Shown here: one piece after another, positions 25,153-39,908 of the stretch | Layout of the letters: each line of letters opens with the position of its first letter | How positions within the stretch are numbered: position 1 is the stretch's first letter | From: Myrica gale | Taxonomy: Eukaryota; Streptophyta; Magnoliopsida; Fagales; Myricaceae | Assembly (NCBI GenBank): GCA_963930655.1 | Contig: OZ005600.1 | Span: 2,855,501-2,919,500, forward strand | DNA: 64,000 nucleotides | Direction of reading: 5' to 3' | Position numbers and translations under genes: made by a program | The notes under the pieces: model-generated | Databases searched by the model: none | What the model was told of the DNA's origin: nothing | The model's input: the letters and a program-made list of their open reading frames with translations, nothing else

Positions 25153-26699
25153 AAAGATTTAATTAATAAGACGTTATCCAATAACTGTAGCTTTATATTT
25201 AATATTGTAGTGCTTGATTTCTTTCAATTTTTAATTTCCCTTTAGCTTTCGGGTTAGTTAAGTAGGTTGAAAAATCGGCCGACTTTCATGGAGAGAGGGC
25301 CACCCTATTGGATTTATAGCAATTTAGCATGTACAAATTATGATTGTAAATGATGGTCAAGTTTTATGAAGCATGTTGCTTCACGTGTCATAATATAATG
25401 GAAGGACAATATTAAAAATAATAATTAAAAAAAATATCCGCAGACCTACTTCAATCGAGGGTGCACCCACCAATTAACTCTTATTCTTTCTTGTTTCAAA
25501 AGAAAGACTTAAAGTGTCAAGGAAGGAAGGAGACAATCTTGGAGGCCCTTTACCATAACACCAAAGAAAAGCCAAGAAGAAGCTGAAATAATGTTTTTTT
25601 TTCATATATCTGGTCAGAATAATTAAGATAAATGTAACAATATTACAAATTTATGTATAAGAGGAGAAGATGGTTTCAAATCTTAAAACTCTACCTACCA
25701 TAACAAACTAGAACGACTATAACCTAGGGAAGGTGTATCAGAGCGTATAGCATCTGCATCTTATAAATGTTAATTTCTGTCTACATTTGTTCTTTACTAA
25801 ACGTTTAGAATGGTATAGAATACAGTGGTGCAATGAATATGTATACTTCTAAAAGTAGCAAGTATATCGACAAAGGGATTGTTGTAAAGAAGATTCCTGT
25901 AAAATTAATTATAGAATTCTATAGACCTGAGCTTATTAATTTCAAAAGATTACCATGCTCGAAAAAACTAAAAACACACAAAAGGGTAATTACAACCGGC
26001 TGAGATGTGTCTGGTAAATAATCTTCAATAACATTTCAAAGGCTTTGAACATGAAATTCAGTATTAAATAATAGTGGGTGGAATTAATTCCTCATGCCCA
26101 AAAAAGGAAAAATATGATTTAGGACACATTTGATTTAAGAAATGTTTCTGTCCCATCATCCTACAGTGAAAAATATTTGGTGTCATTTCTGGATTCTTCT
26201 GAAAAAAATTCAACGACTCAGGATCTCTGAATGTGTAGAACTCTTATAAAATTAATCATGAAACTTTAAATTCTTCACAGGAAAACTCGTAAAGAACCCC
26301 AAAAAAAGACACCATAACCATGCCTGCTAGCCCTAGTAGGCACGAACAACACAGAATACATGTCGTTCGTTTCAAAAGGCAATTCTCATCGGGTCGTTTT
26401 GATTTTCGCCACCAAACGTTTAATTTTAACTGGTTCTTCAGTTTATTGCTGGACCCCCCGTAGTCTATTTTTCCCACGCTTTCCTTCTCTCCCTCTTTTT
26501 TTTTTTCTTCGCTCCTTCTCTCCCTCTTGTCTCTCTAGATTCTGCAACAAACGCGCCGAGGAGACAGAGGCTCACCAACCACAAACTAGAAAAATAAAAA
26601 AAGGGTACTACAAACCGAAATAGTTGCTTGCACGATCTCTGAAGCGAATCCCACATACATATTTCTTCTGTTCTAGTAGGAAGTTTTCTGTAGAAAAAA

Positions 26700-27867
26700 A
26701 GGGAAAAAAAAACAGAAGAAAGAGTGGTTCGTTATATCGAGCACGCCGCATTCGTTCGTTCTTCTATTTCGGTTTTGCCTTTTCTTGGCTTTCTTGTTAA
26801 GCAGGCTTAGCTGAGGAAGCCGAAAAAAAGGAGGTACGTATCTCTGCGCGATTTCAGGATCATTTCTGGGCCTTCCTTCTATAAAGCCATTTCCTCTCTT
26901 GATTTTAGACGGGGTTTGACGTTTCGGCTCATTTCCCCCCTTTACACACGTGGGTCTGCTGGAAATTCAGGTTTCGGTGCTGGGTTTGTGTGTAAAGAAT
27001 TCCGGGTGTCGGGGTACGTTTTGATAATCTGCCTGTGTTTGTAGGTTTTCAAACGTTGTTTTTTTTTTTTGCTTGTAGAATGGTTTTCTCCTATGGTATT
27101 TGAAAGGGTTTCTTTTCTTTGATGCTTGCTACGAGACACAGTCACTGTTTTATTTTCTGCACTGTTATTATGATGTGGCTTGTGCTCAGTTTTCTATTTG
27201 TGGGAATGGGTTTGGAGAATAATGAGATATTGGTAATGGTTTATGTTGTCTGGTTGTTACATCGTTGGGTTCTCAAGTTCTAATTGCTACGTCTCGTTTG
27301 ATTTCTTCTATCGTGTTTCTGAATTAGATATCATATTGTTGGTTTGCCATAGTCCTCATTTATAGTTTTCGTTTCATTTTTAAACATGGATGGTTCCTGA
27401 CATGATATTTATTTCAGAACAGAGACATGAGAAATACTTATGTCATCAGTTTTAAAGCTTGTATATTTTTTGTAATTTTTGAAGTTTTAGCAGTACTTCA
27501 ACTGGTTTCTAATCTCCTTCAGAATTTGGAACAACTTGTTGCCACTTATTTTATGCGGAAAATTGATTGTGTGCTTGAGCTTCACTACATCCTACAAGAT
27601 ACGTTCCATTTACATTGTTTCTTCTCGTTTTCAGGTTGAAGATCTTCTGGAAGTATTTCCTGCTTGAAGTTGTCTTCAATTTGTACGGCTCTTTCTACCG
27701 TGTTGCTTTATTTAATGTTCCCTTTTACCTTTTCCAGAAGTATATATTGTTCACTTAGATAAGTTTATTTTAGACTCGATATTGTTCCCTTGTATCAACA
27801 ATATAGTTTCGGTTTGTTTCCAGGGCTTTCTCTTCTGAGATTTGTCATATAAATACCTTCCTGTGAA
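26700..27867 (+). other. 5' leader with introns of the calmodulin-binding gene
   Basis: A leader exon ends at a strong donor GAG|GTACGT (26833/26834). Acceptor-like TTTTCAG|GTTGAAG at 27634/27635 and GTTTCCAG|GG at about 27823/27824 suggest one or two further leader exons before the ATG at 27868. Inferred from splice signals only. Confidence 0.5.
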
Positions 27868-29814
27868 ATGGCTGAGGAAAGTGTCAATTTAACGGTGACT
27901 CCAGAAAGAACTGTGCCAAACGAGGGATATTTGAGAAGAAATTCTATGGGAAAAGCAAGTTCTTCAAACAGAGGTGAAAGTATTCCTCCTCATTATCTCA
28001 GGGCGTCAACTGGTTCCTGTCATGATTTTTGTAAATATGGGAGAAAACACGCATTCGAAGCAAAGGCAAGACGTCCCATACTGAAAAGAGTTGTGAAAAA
28101 GGCACATGAAAGCGGAAATCCAGCAGTGAGTGTAGATCTACCAGGGAGAAAGGAGATAAGAGTGGTCGAGCACAAACCTTCATCTGACTCCAAATCCCTT
28201 GCATCTGATACCCCTCAGGCCATTAAGCAGGAAGTGTCAACAAGATCACCTGAAAACCAACATCCAGCTGAAAGTGAAGTTCCAGCAGAGAGGAAAAAGA
28301 ATTTGGGGGTAAAGTTTAAATCATCACCCTCTTCAAAAACCCATACATTCGTTATCCCCAAAACCATGAAGCGTGAAGGGTCGTCTGCTGAAAAAATTGA
28401 AGTTTCTGGTGGAAAACATTCAACAAAGACTCAAGATTTAAACTTGACTGCGAAACATCACACCTCTTCGAAGCCAAAACCTTTGGCGGTGAAGCCAGTG
28501 TCTTCTCCTACTTCTTCAAAGCCAAAAGGTTTGATGACAAAGCTGGAGTCCTCTCCTACTTCTTCAAAGCCAGAGTCTTCTCCGACTTCTTCGAAGCCAA
28601 AAGGTTTGATGACAAAGCCAGTGTCTTCTCCTACTTCTCTGAAGCCAAAAGGTTTGATGGCAAAGCCTGTGTCTTCTCCTACTTCTTCGAAGCCAAAAGG
28701 TTTGATGGCGAAGCCAGTGTCTTCTCCTGGTCCTTTGAAGCCAAGAGCTTTGATGGTGAAGCCAGTGTCTTCTCCTGGTTCTTTGAAGCCAAGAGCTTTG
28801 ACGGTGAAGCCAGTGTCTTCTCCTAAATCTCCTGGAGGCACAAGTGGCTTTAGAAACAGTGATGTCAAGATTGGCAAGACGACAACAGGGACCTCCAAAG
28901 GATCTGTGAAGAAGGCCCTGCCTCCTCCAGTCCGCTCATTGTCTTTGAGATCTTCTGCAAATAGAGTTCCAAATTTGGATGGAAGAAAGCTAAGGGACTT
29001 GAAAGTTGTGCCTCCTCATATGAATAAGAATAAGACCAGAAAAGCTGAACCTACGCAATCCAACAGTGATGAGGTTCAGGAGAAAACCTTGTATGTCATC
29101 GAGATGCAAACCGAGAACAAACCTTTGGAATCTGATCGAAATGAAAGCTGTGTGATTGAATCTTTGGAATCTGCTCAAAATGAAAGCTGTGTGATTGAAC
29201 TGTCATCCACTTTATCATCATCACCAAAGTCTTCATCCCTCCCAAATGCTCGGTCTTCTTCATCATATGAAGAAGAATATCTAGAGGAATGCCAATTTTC
29301 AGTGAGCGAAGCAGAAGATGATTCACCCTCAGAAAACAATGAAACCAATAACACAGAAGAAGCAGACATGGAAGAAGGATACGAAGGCAGGCCCAGAAAG
29401 GCTGGGGTTTGCCCTGAAGATAAAGACGGGCAGTCCTTGACACTAAAGTTCAGAAGAGGGAAAGTGGTTGATAATGAGTCTGTGACTGACAGTCCAAGGA
29501 GACTCAAATTTAGGCGAGGAAAAGTGCTAGGGGAGAACCAAAATGTCAAGTCCATTGCCCGAAGGAGAACCTTCAAGAAGACAGGAGTTGATGGCAACAC
29601 AAAGGGTAACGACCCTGGAGCACAAAAAGTTGTTTTGAGACATCAAGATGTGCAGGGGAAGAAAGAGGCGCAGGGTTTGTTTAATCTTGTCATCGAAGAA
29701 ACAGCAAGTAAACTTGTTGGAGCCCGAAGGAGCAAGGTTAAGGCCTTGGTTGGTGCTTTTGAAACTGTGATCTCCCTACAAGAGAAAAAACCTTCTTCAA
29801 ACACTGTTACTTGA
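27868..29814 (+). CDS. Plant calmodulin-binding domain protein
   Basis: A 648-residue protein with an intronless coding region. Most of it is low-complexity, rich in Ser, Pro and Lys. The C-terminal block (about 520-640) is the plant calmodulin-binding domain (Pfam CaM_binding type): a basic stretch with two LKFRRGKV units, then a helical end with GLFNLVIEETASKLVGARRS and KVKALVGAFETVISLQ, which resembles family members such as potato PCBP. It should bind calmodulin in a calcium-dependent way; the cellular role is not known. Residues about 200-330 carry six to eight 16-residue repeats of the SSPTSSKPKGLMTKPV kind, and residues about 425-450 a 13-residue duplication (NESCVIE). An acidic Ser/Glu stretch precedes the domain. 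The start is the first ATG after a stop-rich leader. Confidence 0.88.
   Translation: MAEESVNLTVTPERTVPNEGYLRRNSMGKASSSNRGESIPPHYLRASTGSCHDFCKYGRKHAFEAKARRPILKRVVKKAHESGNPAVSVDLPGRKEIRVVEHKPSSDSKSLASDTPQAIKQEVSTRSPENQHPAESEVPAERKKNLGVKFKSSPSSKTHTFVIPKTMKREGSSAEKIEVSGGKHSTKTQDLNLTAKHHTSSKPKPLAVKPVSSPTSSKPKGLMTKLESSPTSSKPESSPTSSKPKGLMTKPVSSPTSLKPKGLMAKPVSSPTSSKPKGLMAKPVSSPGPLKPRALMVKPVSSPGSLKPRALTVKPVSSPKSPGGTSGFRNSDVKIGKTTTGTSKGSVKKALPPPVRSLSLRSSANRVPNLDGRKLRDLKVVPPHMNKNKTRKAEPTQSNSDEVQEKTLYVIEMQTENKPLESDRNESCVIESLESAQNESCVIELSSTLSSSPKSSSLPNARSSSSYEEEYLEECQFSVSEAEDDSPSENNETNNTEEADMEEGYEGRPRKAGVCPEDKDGQSLTLKFRRGKVVDNESVTDSPRRLKFRRGKVLGENQNVKSIARRRTFKKTGVDGNTKGNDPGAQKVVLRHQDVQGKKEAQGLFNLVIEETASKLVGARRSKVKALVGAFETVISLQEKKPSSNTVT
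28490..28830 (+). repeat. In-frame 48-bp tandem repeats in the calmodulin-binding gene
   Basis: Units of 48 bp encode the 16-residue repeat with consensus KPKGLMTKPVSSPTSS. One unit is shortened (near 28555-28580), and the last two have diverged to KPRAL with PGSL linkers. The pattern points to unequal exchange, so copy number may vary between alleles. An antisense frame stays open across it only because of the repeat composition. Confidence 0.85.
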
Positions 29815-32650
<2,836 letters not shown>

Positions 32651-32659
32651 TTTCTAAAG

Positions 32660-34401
32660 CGTGTTTTATTTGAGCAGGGAAAAAGTTTGGTTTTATAGGG
32701 TTTCGGGAATGCACACAATGGAGGATTCTTAAGCTGAGGTGAGAATTTTGGTTTTCAATTTTATGCTCACGACGATCTGGTCCACTCTCAGATTCTGACT
32801 CTTGTCTTTTTTTGGTTTTGATGGGGGCTAGGGTTTTGTGAGGGTCTTCATTTTCCTTGCTTATTTTATGGAGTGAAGTTGAGAACTAACTTGAGTTTTG
32901 TTTTGATTTGATTTATAGCTTAGAAATTCTGTATAGTTATGTGGAAAATGCTTGGGATGTTATCTGGAGGGCCAGTGGATCTAGGATTTTCGAAGATAGT
33001 AACATGCAATTGAGAAAATATGCAGAAATTATACGTTTATTTTGCTGTTACTTAAAATTGTGGGATTTGACTGCGTAATTAACAGATAATTTTGGCTTTG
33101 AATTGTTTGGGTTTGTTTTAACGACTACAGCTTGATATATGTTTAACTATATTTGGTCGCTCTCTTGTTTTTTCATAAAGCCAGGTTCGGGTTCTTGAAA
33201 ATGTTCTAATTGGTGGGCCTTGTGGAATTTGAAGAATTTTCAGGTGGGTCTTAATTTTACTGAGAGGTTGAACTATTATATTCTAGTGTATTGCATAATT
33301 TTTGCGTTTAAGTGAATGCCATTGCAGTATCTGCCTCCAAAACTCTTTTGAGCACTCATATGCCATACTATTGTTACTGGACATAAATAGACTTCCTGTT
33401 TCGAATCAGAATTCTATCATTGGCTATTTTTCTCATGGGTATCAGTTCCTTGAAAATGGAGTAATAGCCATATGGAAACATTTACCATGGAAATGTTCAC
33501 TTTCTATGGGAGAGTTTGAGATAAGGGCAGTACTTCCCATTACTTCTCCTTGTGTGTACTTAGAAAAGGAGATCAAGCAATTGCTCCATGTGTATGTCTC
33601 GACTTTTATGTCTCCTTGTGCATATGTAATGTGCATAAGTTAACTGCTCATGACATTTGGAGTGTTTGATTTTCCTTCAGGCCTGGTGACCTTATTGTCT
33701 CTTTTACCCTTTTTGCGGACATATTTGATGCGCAGCTTGGCTTGCATGTAACAATTTTTAATGAAAAATCCTGAGGTTTATATCTTCTGATTTAATTTTC
33801 CTGAATACCGTTTTCCTGTGGGGAATCAATAGCTGGAGTAAAGTACCAGGGAGAGGATGAGGTGTGTAGTGACTCCTCAACCAACCCACTGTGTTTTTCC
33901 TGAGTATCCTGATTAATGAAGTAGCTCCTATGTATTTAGATGATGAGAGAAAGAACTTTACTTATTAAATAACACGTTGTCCCTTAGAAGTGTTAGTTTC
34001 CACATTGAATGCAACATTCTTTAGCCTTTCTAGATCCTAAATCATCATTGCCAACAGTTGTTTTCCCTTTGTAGTGAGAAATGATTTGGAATGTGAAGCA
34101 TTTGAATCAGTGTCTGGAATAGTACTTTGTCATATGTTGCAGTGCACATAGAAATGGCTGTTTGATTTCATTACAGTTTCTGTGGTTGAGAAGTGAGTGC
34201 CAGTGTTATTTTCTTACCTTATAGGTTCTAGCATTAGAAATCGAGTAGTTCTTCGGTAATTTCTGCCATTGAGATCATAGGGTTTGTGATTTTGGTTCTT
34301 TTTACATAGTGTCTGGTTGGAAAACTTGGTCATATGTTGTTGTTATTTTTTCTTCTGATATATGACAAAGATTTGTGATTATTGTTAATAGGTGGCTGAC
34401 A
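32660..34401 (+). other. 5' leader and leader intron of the EID1-like F-box gene
   Basis: A leader exon ends at donor GCTGAG|GTGAGA (32738/32739); the acceptor TTGTTAATAG ends at 34391, 10 bp before the ATG. The leader carries a tiny upstream reading frame, ATGCACACAATGGAGGATTC plus a TT AA stop, at 32709-32732 (MHTMEDS), just before the donor. It could tune translation. The transcript structure is inferred. Confidence 0.5.
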
Positions 34402-35148
34402 ATGATCCTGACAAAGCAATATCGTTGCATACACTCAGCAAGCTGTCATTGCTCAAAAGGGCATCTAAGCGAAGATGTGATATTCCTAGTATTCCAACGT
34501 TTAAACTGGAACCCTAAGATGATTGCTGCTCTTTCCTGTGTATGTAAGTGGTTTGATGATCTTGCAAAGAGGGTGCTTTGGAAGGAGTTTTGCCGAACTA
34601 GAGCACCGAAGATGATGCTTGATCTCCAATCTAGTGGAAGTCACAATGTTGATGGGAACTGGAGAGCACTTGGGAAGCTACTTATTTACTGTTCAGGATG
34701 TAAGAAGGGTGGCCTGTTCAATGGCATTTCAATACCAGGCCACTTTGTTTATAGGACACGGTTCTCTAGGACATCAGGGAAGAGTTTTCTTTTGCCACAA
34801 TGCAGAACAGATGTTTTGTATGTGTCTGACCCTTGTGAACATCTTGATCAAGCAGAGGAGGGGGATGTAGGGTTCTTCCGCGGAGTTTTTAAGTCGTTCT
34901 CAATGTCAAAAGTACGGAAGATGCTGATTAAAAGGGAGGCCCAGCTTCATCCAACAGAGGTGTGCCCATATTGTAAAGCAAAGTTGTGGAACATGCTGCA
35001 AGCTAAGATGATACCGCAAAGCGCTAGCTGCAGGGTGGGTGCTTATGAGGATTGCATCGAGTATTATGTGTGTCTCAACGGACATATGCTTGGAGTCTGC
35101 ACTCTTTTACCTTTGTCTGATTCTGAAGAGGCATCTGAGTTGGAGTGA
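34402..35148 (+). CDS. EID1-like F-box protein (EDL type)
   Basis: A 248-residue intronless protein. An F-box motif covers about residues 20-60 (LSEDVIFLVFQRLNWNPK, then WKEFC) and would contact SKP1 in an SCF ubiquitin ligase. The remainder is the EID1-like region: a Cys-rich C-S-G-C patch near 94-97, KSFLLPQCRTDVLYVSDPCE near 130-150, CPYCKAKLW near 195-205, and a C-terminal YVCLNGHMLGVCTLLPLS ending in an acidic tail. EID1 in Arabidopsis dampens phytochrome A signalling, and EDL3 acts in ABA and flowering responses; this copy looks closest to EDL1/EDL2 by my recollection. The start chosen is MILTKQ, just after the intron acceptor; the frame is open further upstream but only into intron. 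Confidence 0.9.
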   Translation: MILTKQYRCIHSASCHCSKGHLSEDVIFLVFQRLNWNPKMIAALSCVCKWFDDLAKRVLWKEFCRTRAPKMMLDLQSSGSHNVDGNWRALGKLLIYCSGCKKGGLFNGISIPGHFVYRTRFSRTSGKSFLLPQCRTDVLYVSDPCEHLDQAEEGDVGFFRGVFKSFSMSKVRKMLIKREAQLHPTEVCPYCKAKLWNMLQAKMIPQSASCRVGAYEDCIEYYVCLNGHMLGVCTLLPLSDSEEASELE

Positions 35149-37087
35149 TAGTTTATGAATGAAACTCAGGTATCCTCTTGAACCAAATATTTCTGTTTTT
35201 TGTCAGATGAAACTTCAGGGAGATCACGAAAAATTTCTTCTTGCAGCCCTCAGATTAACAAGCTTTTATTTATTTGTGGAATGCGATTTTACCGGCCTGA
35301 GCACATTTTTGTAGTCATTTCTAGAATGATACCGGACTTCCCTTATGCCATAGCTAGGAATTAGAGACATCAAAGAAAAGAGAAATAAAAATTGACTCTT
35401 TAAGATATCTTGGATGGGTCCGCAAACAACTGGAGTGGAATTTTTTGGGTGGGACCTGTTGCATGGCAAATTACCTCACAGGTCTGTGTTCTTGATGGAG
35501 GCTAGGGTTTTATGTGCTTAAATAAGCTTTATGTTTGGAGGTCAACTGTATAAGTAGGTAGTTCTGAGTCAGGAAAAACAGCTCATTAAGCACTTATTGT
35601 CCTTGAAAATTTGTTGCTGGGCATCAAGCATTCTGAATTCCAACAATGATCCTCTTTTTTAGTATCACTTCTAGACTCTAATCGAAACAGTGCTACTTTT
35701 TGATGCAACACCTTTGTTGGACAATTATTGCCTTAAAATTGAAGTTGATCCTAGCTCATGGTTATGTCTGATTGTCATACGCTTCCTATGTTGTCTATTT
35801 TGGCTAATGTTGTTATGTCTGTGCAACTCTGTAAAAGTACTCCTTTGTGGAAGTGAATATAATTTTTCATCAACACGTCCGATCCAGGAGAGTTTCATAC
35901 CTAAAAGGAAACCACTGAGACCGCCCCAGTTAGTTGGGATTAAGACTTACGAGTTGAGTAGTACACTTTTATAGCCCTTTTTTCTGTGTCTATCATTGAT
36001 TGGTTAATAGCCGTAACAATTTCTTTTCCCTAAGCAAGTCCTAACATTTTTAATATAGCTTGTGCCTTTTTCTGTGGACAGAATCCTTTCTAGCTAAACA
36101 TAACATTTCCTCGGACAGATTACTAAGCTTTGCAATCATATATGTGGGTAGGTCAAACATGTGATAAGCTGTTGTTGTTTGTGGAAGCTGGAATCGATCA
36201 TAACAATTTCGTATGGACTTTCGAGTCTGCTGCTTATCAGTCTTGCTCTGGCCAGACATGTCCCAGCTAAAGGCCAAAAGCAGCTGCTAACCATTTCTTT
36301 GTAAATCATCCTTTACATGAATGTCAATGTGAACCGTATGATACAATGTACATCTTTATATGATCCATATGTCAATGAACGGCAGGCTGGTTTGTGTAAT
36401 AATTCATACAGACTCGTTTGTGATGAACAAGCTGCTTTAATTCTTTACAGGTTGTGTGCCGTAATTACACACTTTAGTTCCCTCCTTTTGTGTGTGGTGC
36501 TTCGAGTTGGAATATAGCAAAATACATACCACTTTTGAGAACTTTCAAGCCTTTGGCATTCTTGTACAAAATCAGAGACGAGTAATTTTTGCTCATTTCT
36601 TACAATACGTGTTCAATGCTTTAAGCCTGGTAATATGCCTTTTTTTCTTCAAAGAAACACCATCCATGAGTGTTTTCTATCAAATCCTAAATATACTTTA
36701 TAATAGCTTCTGCTAATTGTCACAAGGTTGTAAGATAATCGAAGCTGTCCAAGTTGGATCAGGTCTATTGATACAAGTAATAAAAAAGAAGTGAAAGTAT
36801 AAACAATATTTTGTTAGGATTCGAAAATATCATCGTATCTATACGAGTTTGATTAGGATTCCCTTCGTATAAGCATTAGTATAATTAGAAAATTTATAAA
36901 GTGAAGCATGGCTTCATCCGTTTCGACAAGGTTTATCATGCGCCAAGAGACAAGTTGGTATACAGGAACTGAAAAGCATCAAAATTGAGAAAAAAAACTG
37001 AAAATAATAAATACATAACACTTATCTCATGTTGTCAAATTATAAAACCCAATTAACTGGAAATACGATAAAAAAAAAATTCAAGAA
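35149..37087. other. 3' region of the F-box gene and convergent intergenic DNA
   Basis: A possible donor CAG|GTATCC at 35170/35171 suggests a 3' untranslated intron. No other gene is recognisable up to the stop codon of the convergent small gene at 37088. Confidence 0.4.
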
Positions 37088-39908
37088 TCATACATCCTGC
37101 CTAACCTCCGGTTCTTCAGCTCCGAAGTCCAACCCCGCAATGCTCATTGGGCCGATGTTAACTGCAAAAATTAACACTCAATTTAAGGGACTTGACATGC
37201 ATCTGAAGTTTCACGGTAAAAATATTTGCCATATGACCAAACAATAGAGAGCTGTAAGTATTGAACAGAACTATGGATTAGCTACCACTACAGAAGCTTT
37301 TCCATAGAATATAACAGAGAGAGAGAGAGAGGACAGGGAGACCGAAGGAGAAGGAGGGAAAAACTGCATCACATACCAACAGCGTCTAACCCGGCCAATT
37401 TTGGCATGAACTGTCTGATATGATCTTCTGCTGCTTTCTCAGCTTTCAGTGTCTCACAAACAAAACAAACCAAAAGCTTCTTTTTCCCGTCCTTATGCTC
37501 AACCAAACCCACAACATCCTGCTCCCAACTACCTCCAATGAACAATAGGATGAAATTCACATGCAATGAAGATCAGTATTGACTAAGCAAGAGATGTCAA
37601 CTAAAGAGAAAAGAATTTCAGATTTTTTTTGGAGGGGTAATTAATTTCGGGTTCCTTTTTAATACAAAATTATGGATGATTACAATTTTCCTATATTTAG
37701 CACCCTAGTGATCGAAATTCAGGTTTCTTAGGCAAAAAGCATCAGAAAAACAATTCTCATGGTCATATAGTTTAATCATTCTCGACCTGCAATAGCTCCA
37801 AAATAGCTCCCAGTCCACATGCTTCATAGACATTTGTTGCATGAAATAATTCAGATGAAACCAGAGCTAAAGTAATTTTTTTAAAAAAAGAGAAGATTTT
37901 AAAAGGATAAAAAGATGCGAATGAAAGGTACCCTGCTTAGAAAACCGGAAAGATCAACGAAGATATAGCTTACCCATGAGCATGATCAATGCTGTGGAAG
38001 CGAGCAGCATCATGGCCTCTACACTCCACAACTACAGCTTGTTCCTTCTTTCTCTGCGATATATCAAAACCCATTGGAGAGAAACCGAGGAAATATTAAA
38101 GAGTAAATGAAAAGTGAACTTCCTAGAATGTGATAATTACAGATTATCTTATTGCGTTTCAGAAACTGTCATCTAAACCGCCATATGGATTGAAATAAAT
38201 GAAAATCATCATCTTTTACATCCCAATTAACGAATTTGCTCGTGTGCTGCACATGGCTTCCTGGGAAAACGAAATTTTGTCCTCAACTGACCCTCGTTGG
38301 GACTTAAAGCTCCATGAAAGAGGTAGCGTAACAGCTCTAATATTCTTGGACTTGGAAACAGAACAGCCCTGCTCCGACCCATTTTGAGGACCAACTGAAG
38401 GTGAAATTTCGGGTTTCATAAAACACATGCTATTGGGATAGTAGTAATATGCTTTATTTTACTCCAAATGAAAGTTCTAACAAAGAGATGGAGGGAGTTC
38501 ACAATCACCCCTAATCACCAAAACTTGTTTTGTATTAATGTGTTACCAAAGAATAAAGGAGGAAAAAGGTAAGATCATAAAAAAAGAAGCAAACAGTTCC
38601 TACAGTGTAGTCTATGATTGTGAGCTTGATCAAGCGGTAATCCTCACCCCTGCTGCACTCTCTTTCACATTCCAACTCTGTCACCATGTAAAAATTCCAA
38701 AAAAAAAAAAGAAGGTCAAGAGTACAAATAACGAGAAAAACATATCTAATACTATGGTACAACAATGTAGACAAATCCTCCACCAGTGAAAAAGGCCAAC
38801 TAAGGTGGAGAAATCTTCAAAGGCTACATCCCTAAGGGCATCATTCACCTAGCAAACATATTTAATGATGCTAACAATAGACTTCACAAAAGATTCTATT
38901 ACAACTCTGCACACATTCACTTTGATTATATTTATATTCTATCACCTTGATTCTCTGTCTTGATTCACTAATACATCTAGGGAAGACATAAGCATTCTAA
39001 CCAATGTACATATATCAAGATTTATCCAAGCATGTATTTTGGAGGTAAAACTCTCGCATAGAGTTTCCCCATCTGCAGCCTACATTGTACATCGTAGTAT
39101 GATCTAAAGGCGACCTAACTCGATCTAGATCATAGAAACGGAAGTGAAAAGCAATCTACAGGCATACATTTGACATGCAACAAGGTTTCCAACAAGAAAA
39201 AGGATACCACACCCCCTTTCACTGCATTGTTGGTTTTCATTTTACTTACCCCACTGCTGAAATTCTCTTACTTTCCCATCCGCCTCCCAATGTGAAGTTC
39301 TATAACTGTTCTTCCCATTTAAAATTCACAACATTTTCCTAGGCGACTTAGTCACTTAGGTAACTTAAAGAAGAATAAGAAGTATAAGAAGCAGCAACTC
39401 ATAGAAACTGAACATCCTCAGAACCCAGAATTACAAACAGTCCTCCGATTCAATAATATGCATGACCTATAGAAGTAATAAATGACGATGAAAATAACTC
39501 CCAATGTAGACCCTTTTTTTTTATGACACCAATGTGGACCCGGTTACCACCTCTACAAGAAACATCTGAAGGACCAATTGGCTTAATTCTAAGCCTACAA
39601 AAGAAACAAGGGATAACATGATAATCCTAAACAAGTAGAACAGACACGGGCACGCACAAATGGTAATAACAGTGCCATGAAGGCCATAGCAGATAGAATG
39701 TGGAAGTTGGATGAAGTGCCCAGAGATGGACCCACACGGCAACAGTGCTATTGATGCAACTCCTTCCATCACCTCATCCACCTTCCCTATATCGGATACT
39801 ACTCCTCCTGCTTCCTCTGCTGCATTTTTGCAAATGAAAAATTAAGGAAATGAACAAATTTATTCAGAAGGCAGGAAAACTGAAAAACAGATTTTACTCA
39901 GTACCCAT
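37088..39908 (-). CDS. Small conserved plant protein of unknown function, 176 residues
   Basis: Six coding exons on the minus strand: 39908-39905, 39819-39671, 38675-38604, 38053-37974, 37528-37377 and 37161-37088. Phases agree and all borders are GT-AG. The first coding exon has only four bases (ATG G); splicing gives a start MAEEAGG. Conserved blocks visible are VASIALLPCGSISGHFIQLP, ECSRGEDYRLIKLTIIDY, VVVECRGHDAARF, HAHGWEQDVVGLVEHKDGKK, AEDHIRQFMPKLAGLDAVVN and a final IGPMSIAGLDFGAEE. I recognise this as a plant-conserved protein but know no function; no signal peptide or membrane segment is visible. At the exon 2/3 joint the canonical borders give GTLECE, one residue shorter than the GTELxCE form I expect. 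A shorter product could start at an ATG at 38074 inside the preceding intron. Confidence 0.75.
39501..39541 (-). repeat. Micro-insertion: T-tract core between 13-bp direct repeats
   Basis: Repeats CCAATGTAGACCC (39501-39513) and CCAATGTGGACCC (39529-39541) flank a T run plus ATGACA. It lies in intron 2 of the small gene. Confidence 0.55.

Larger units (their letters stand above)
22468..26690. other. Intergenic region between the DUF4336 and calmodulin-binding genes
   Basis: About 4.2 kb with no intact gene. It contains a micro-insertion (23503-23558), three 25-bp tandem copies (23599-23673), a LINE zinc-knuckle relic (about 23930-24245), a family A repeat (24575-24780) and another micro-insertion (25109-25152). 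The motif TCATAATnnnATnGAAGGACA recurs at about 23087 and 25388, perhaps a shared old repeat. Confidence 0.5.

Noticed and set aside
28458-28898. 146-codon antisense frame with GEDTGFAIKPFG-type repeats
   Set aside because: It is the mirror of the in-frame 48-bp repeats of the calmodulin-binding gene; no independent homology or start context.
38216-38428. 70-codon minus-strand frame inside the small conserved gene, considered as an extra exon
   Set aside because: Flanking exons join in frame without it and it resembles nothing in the family.
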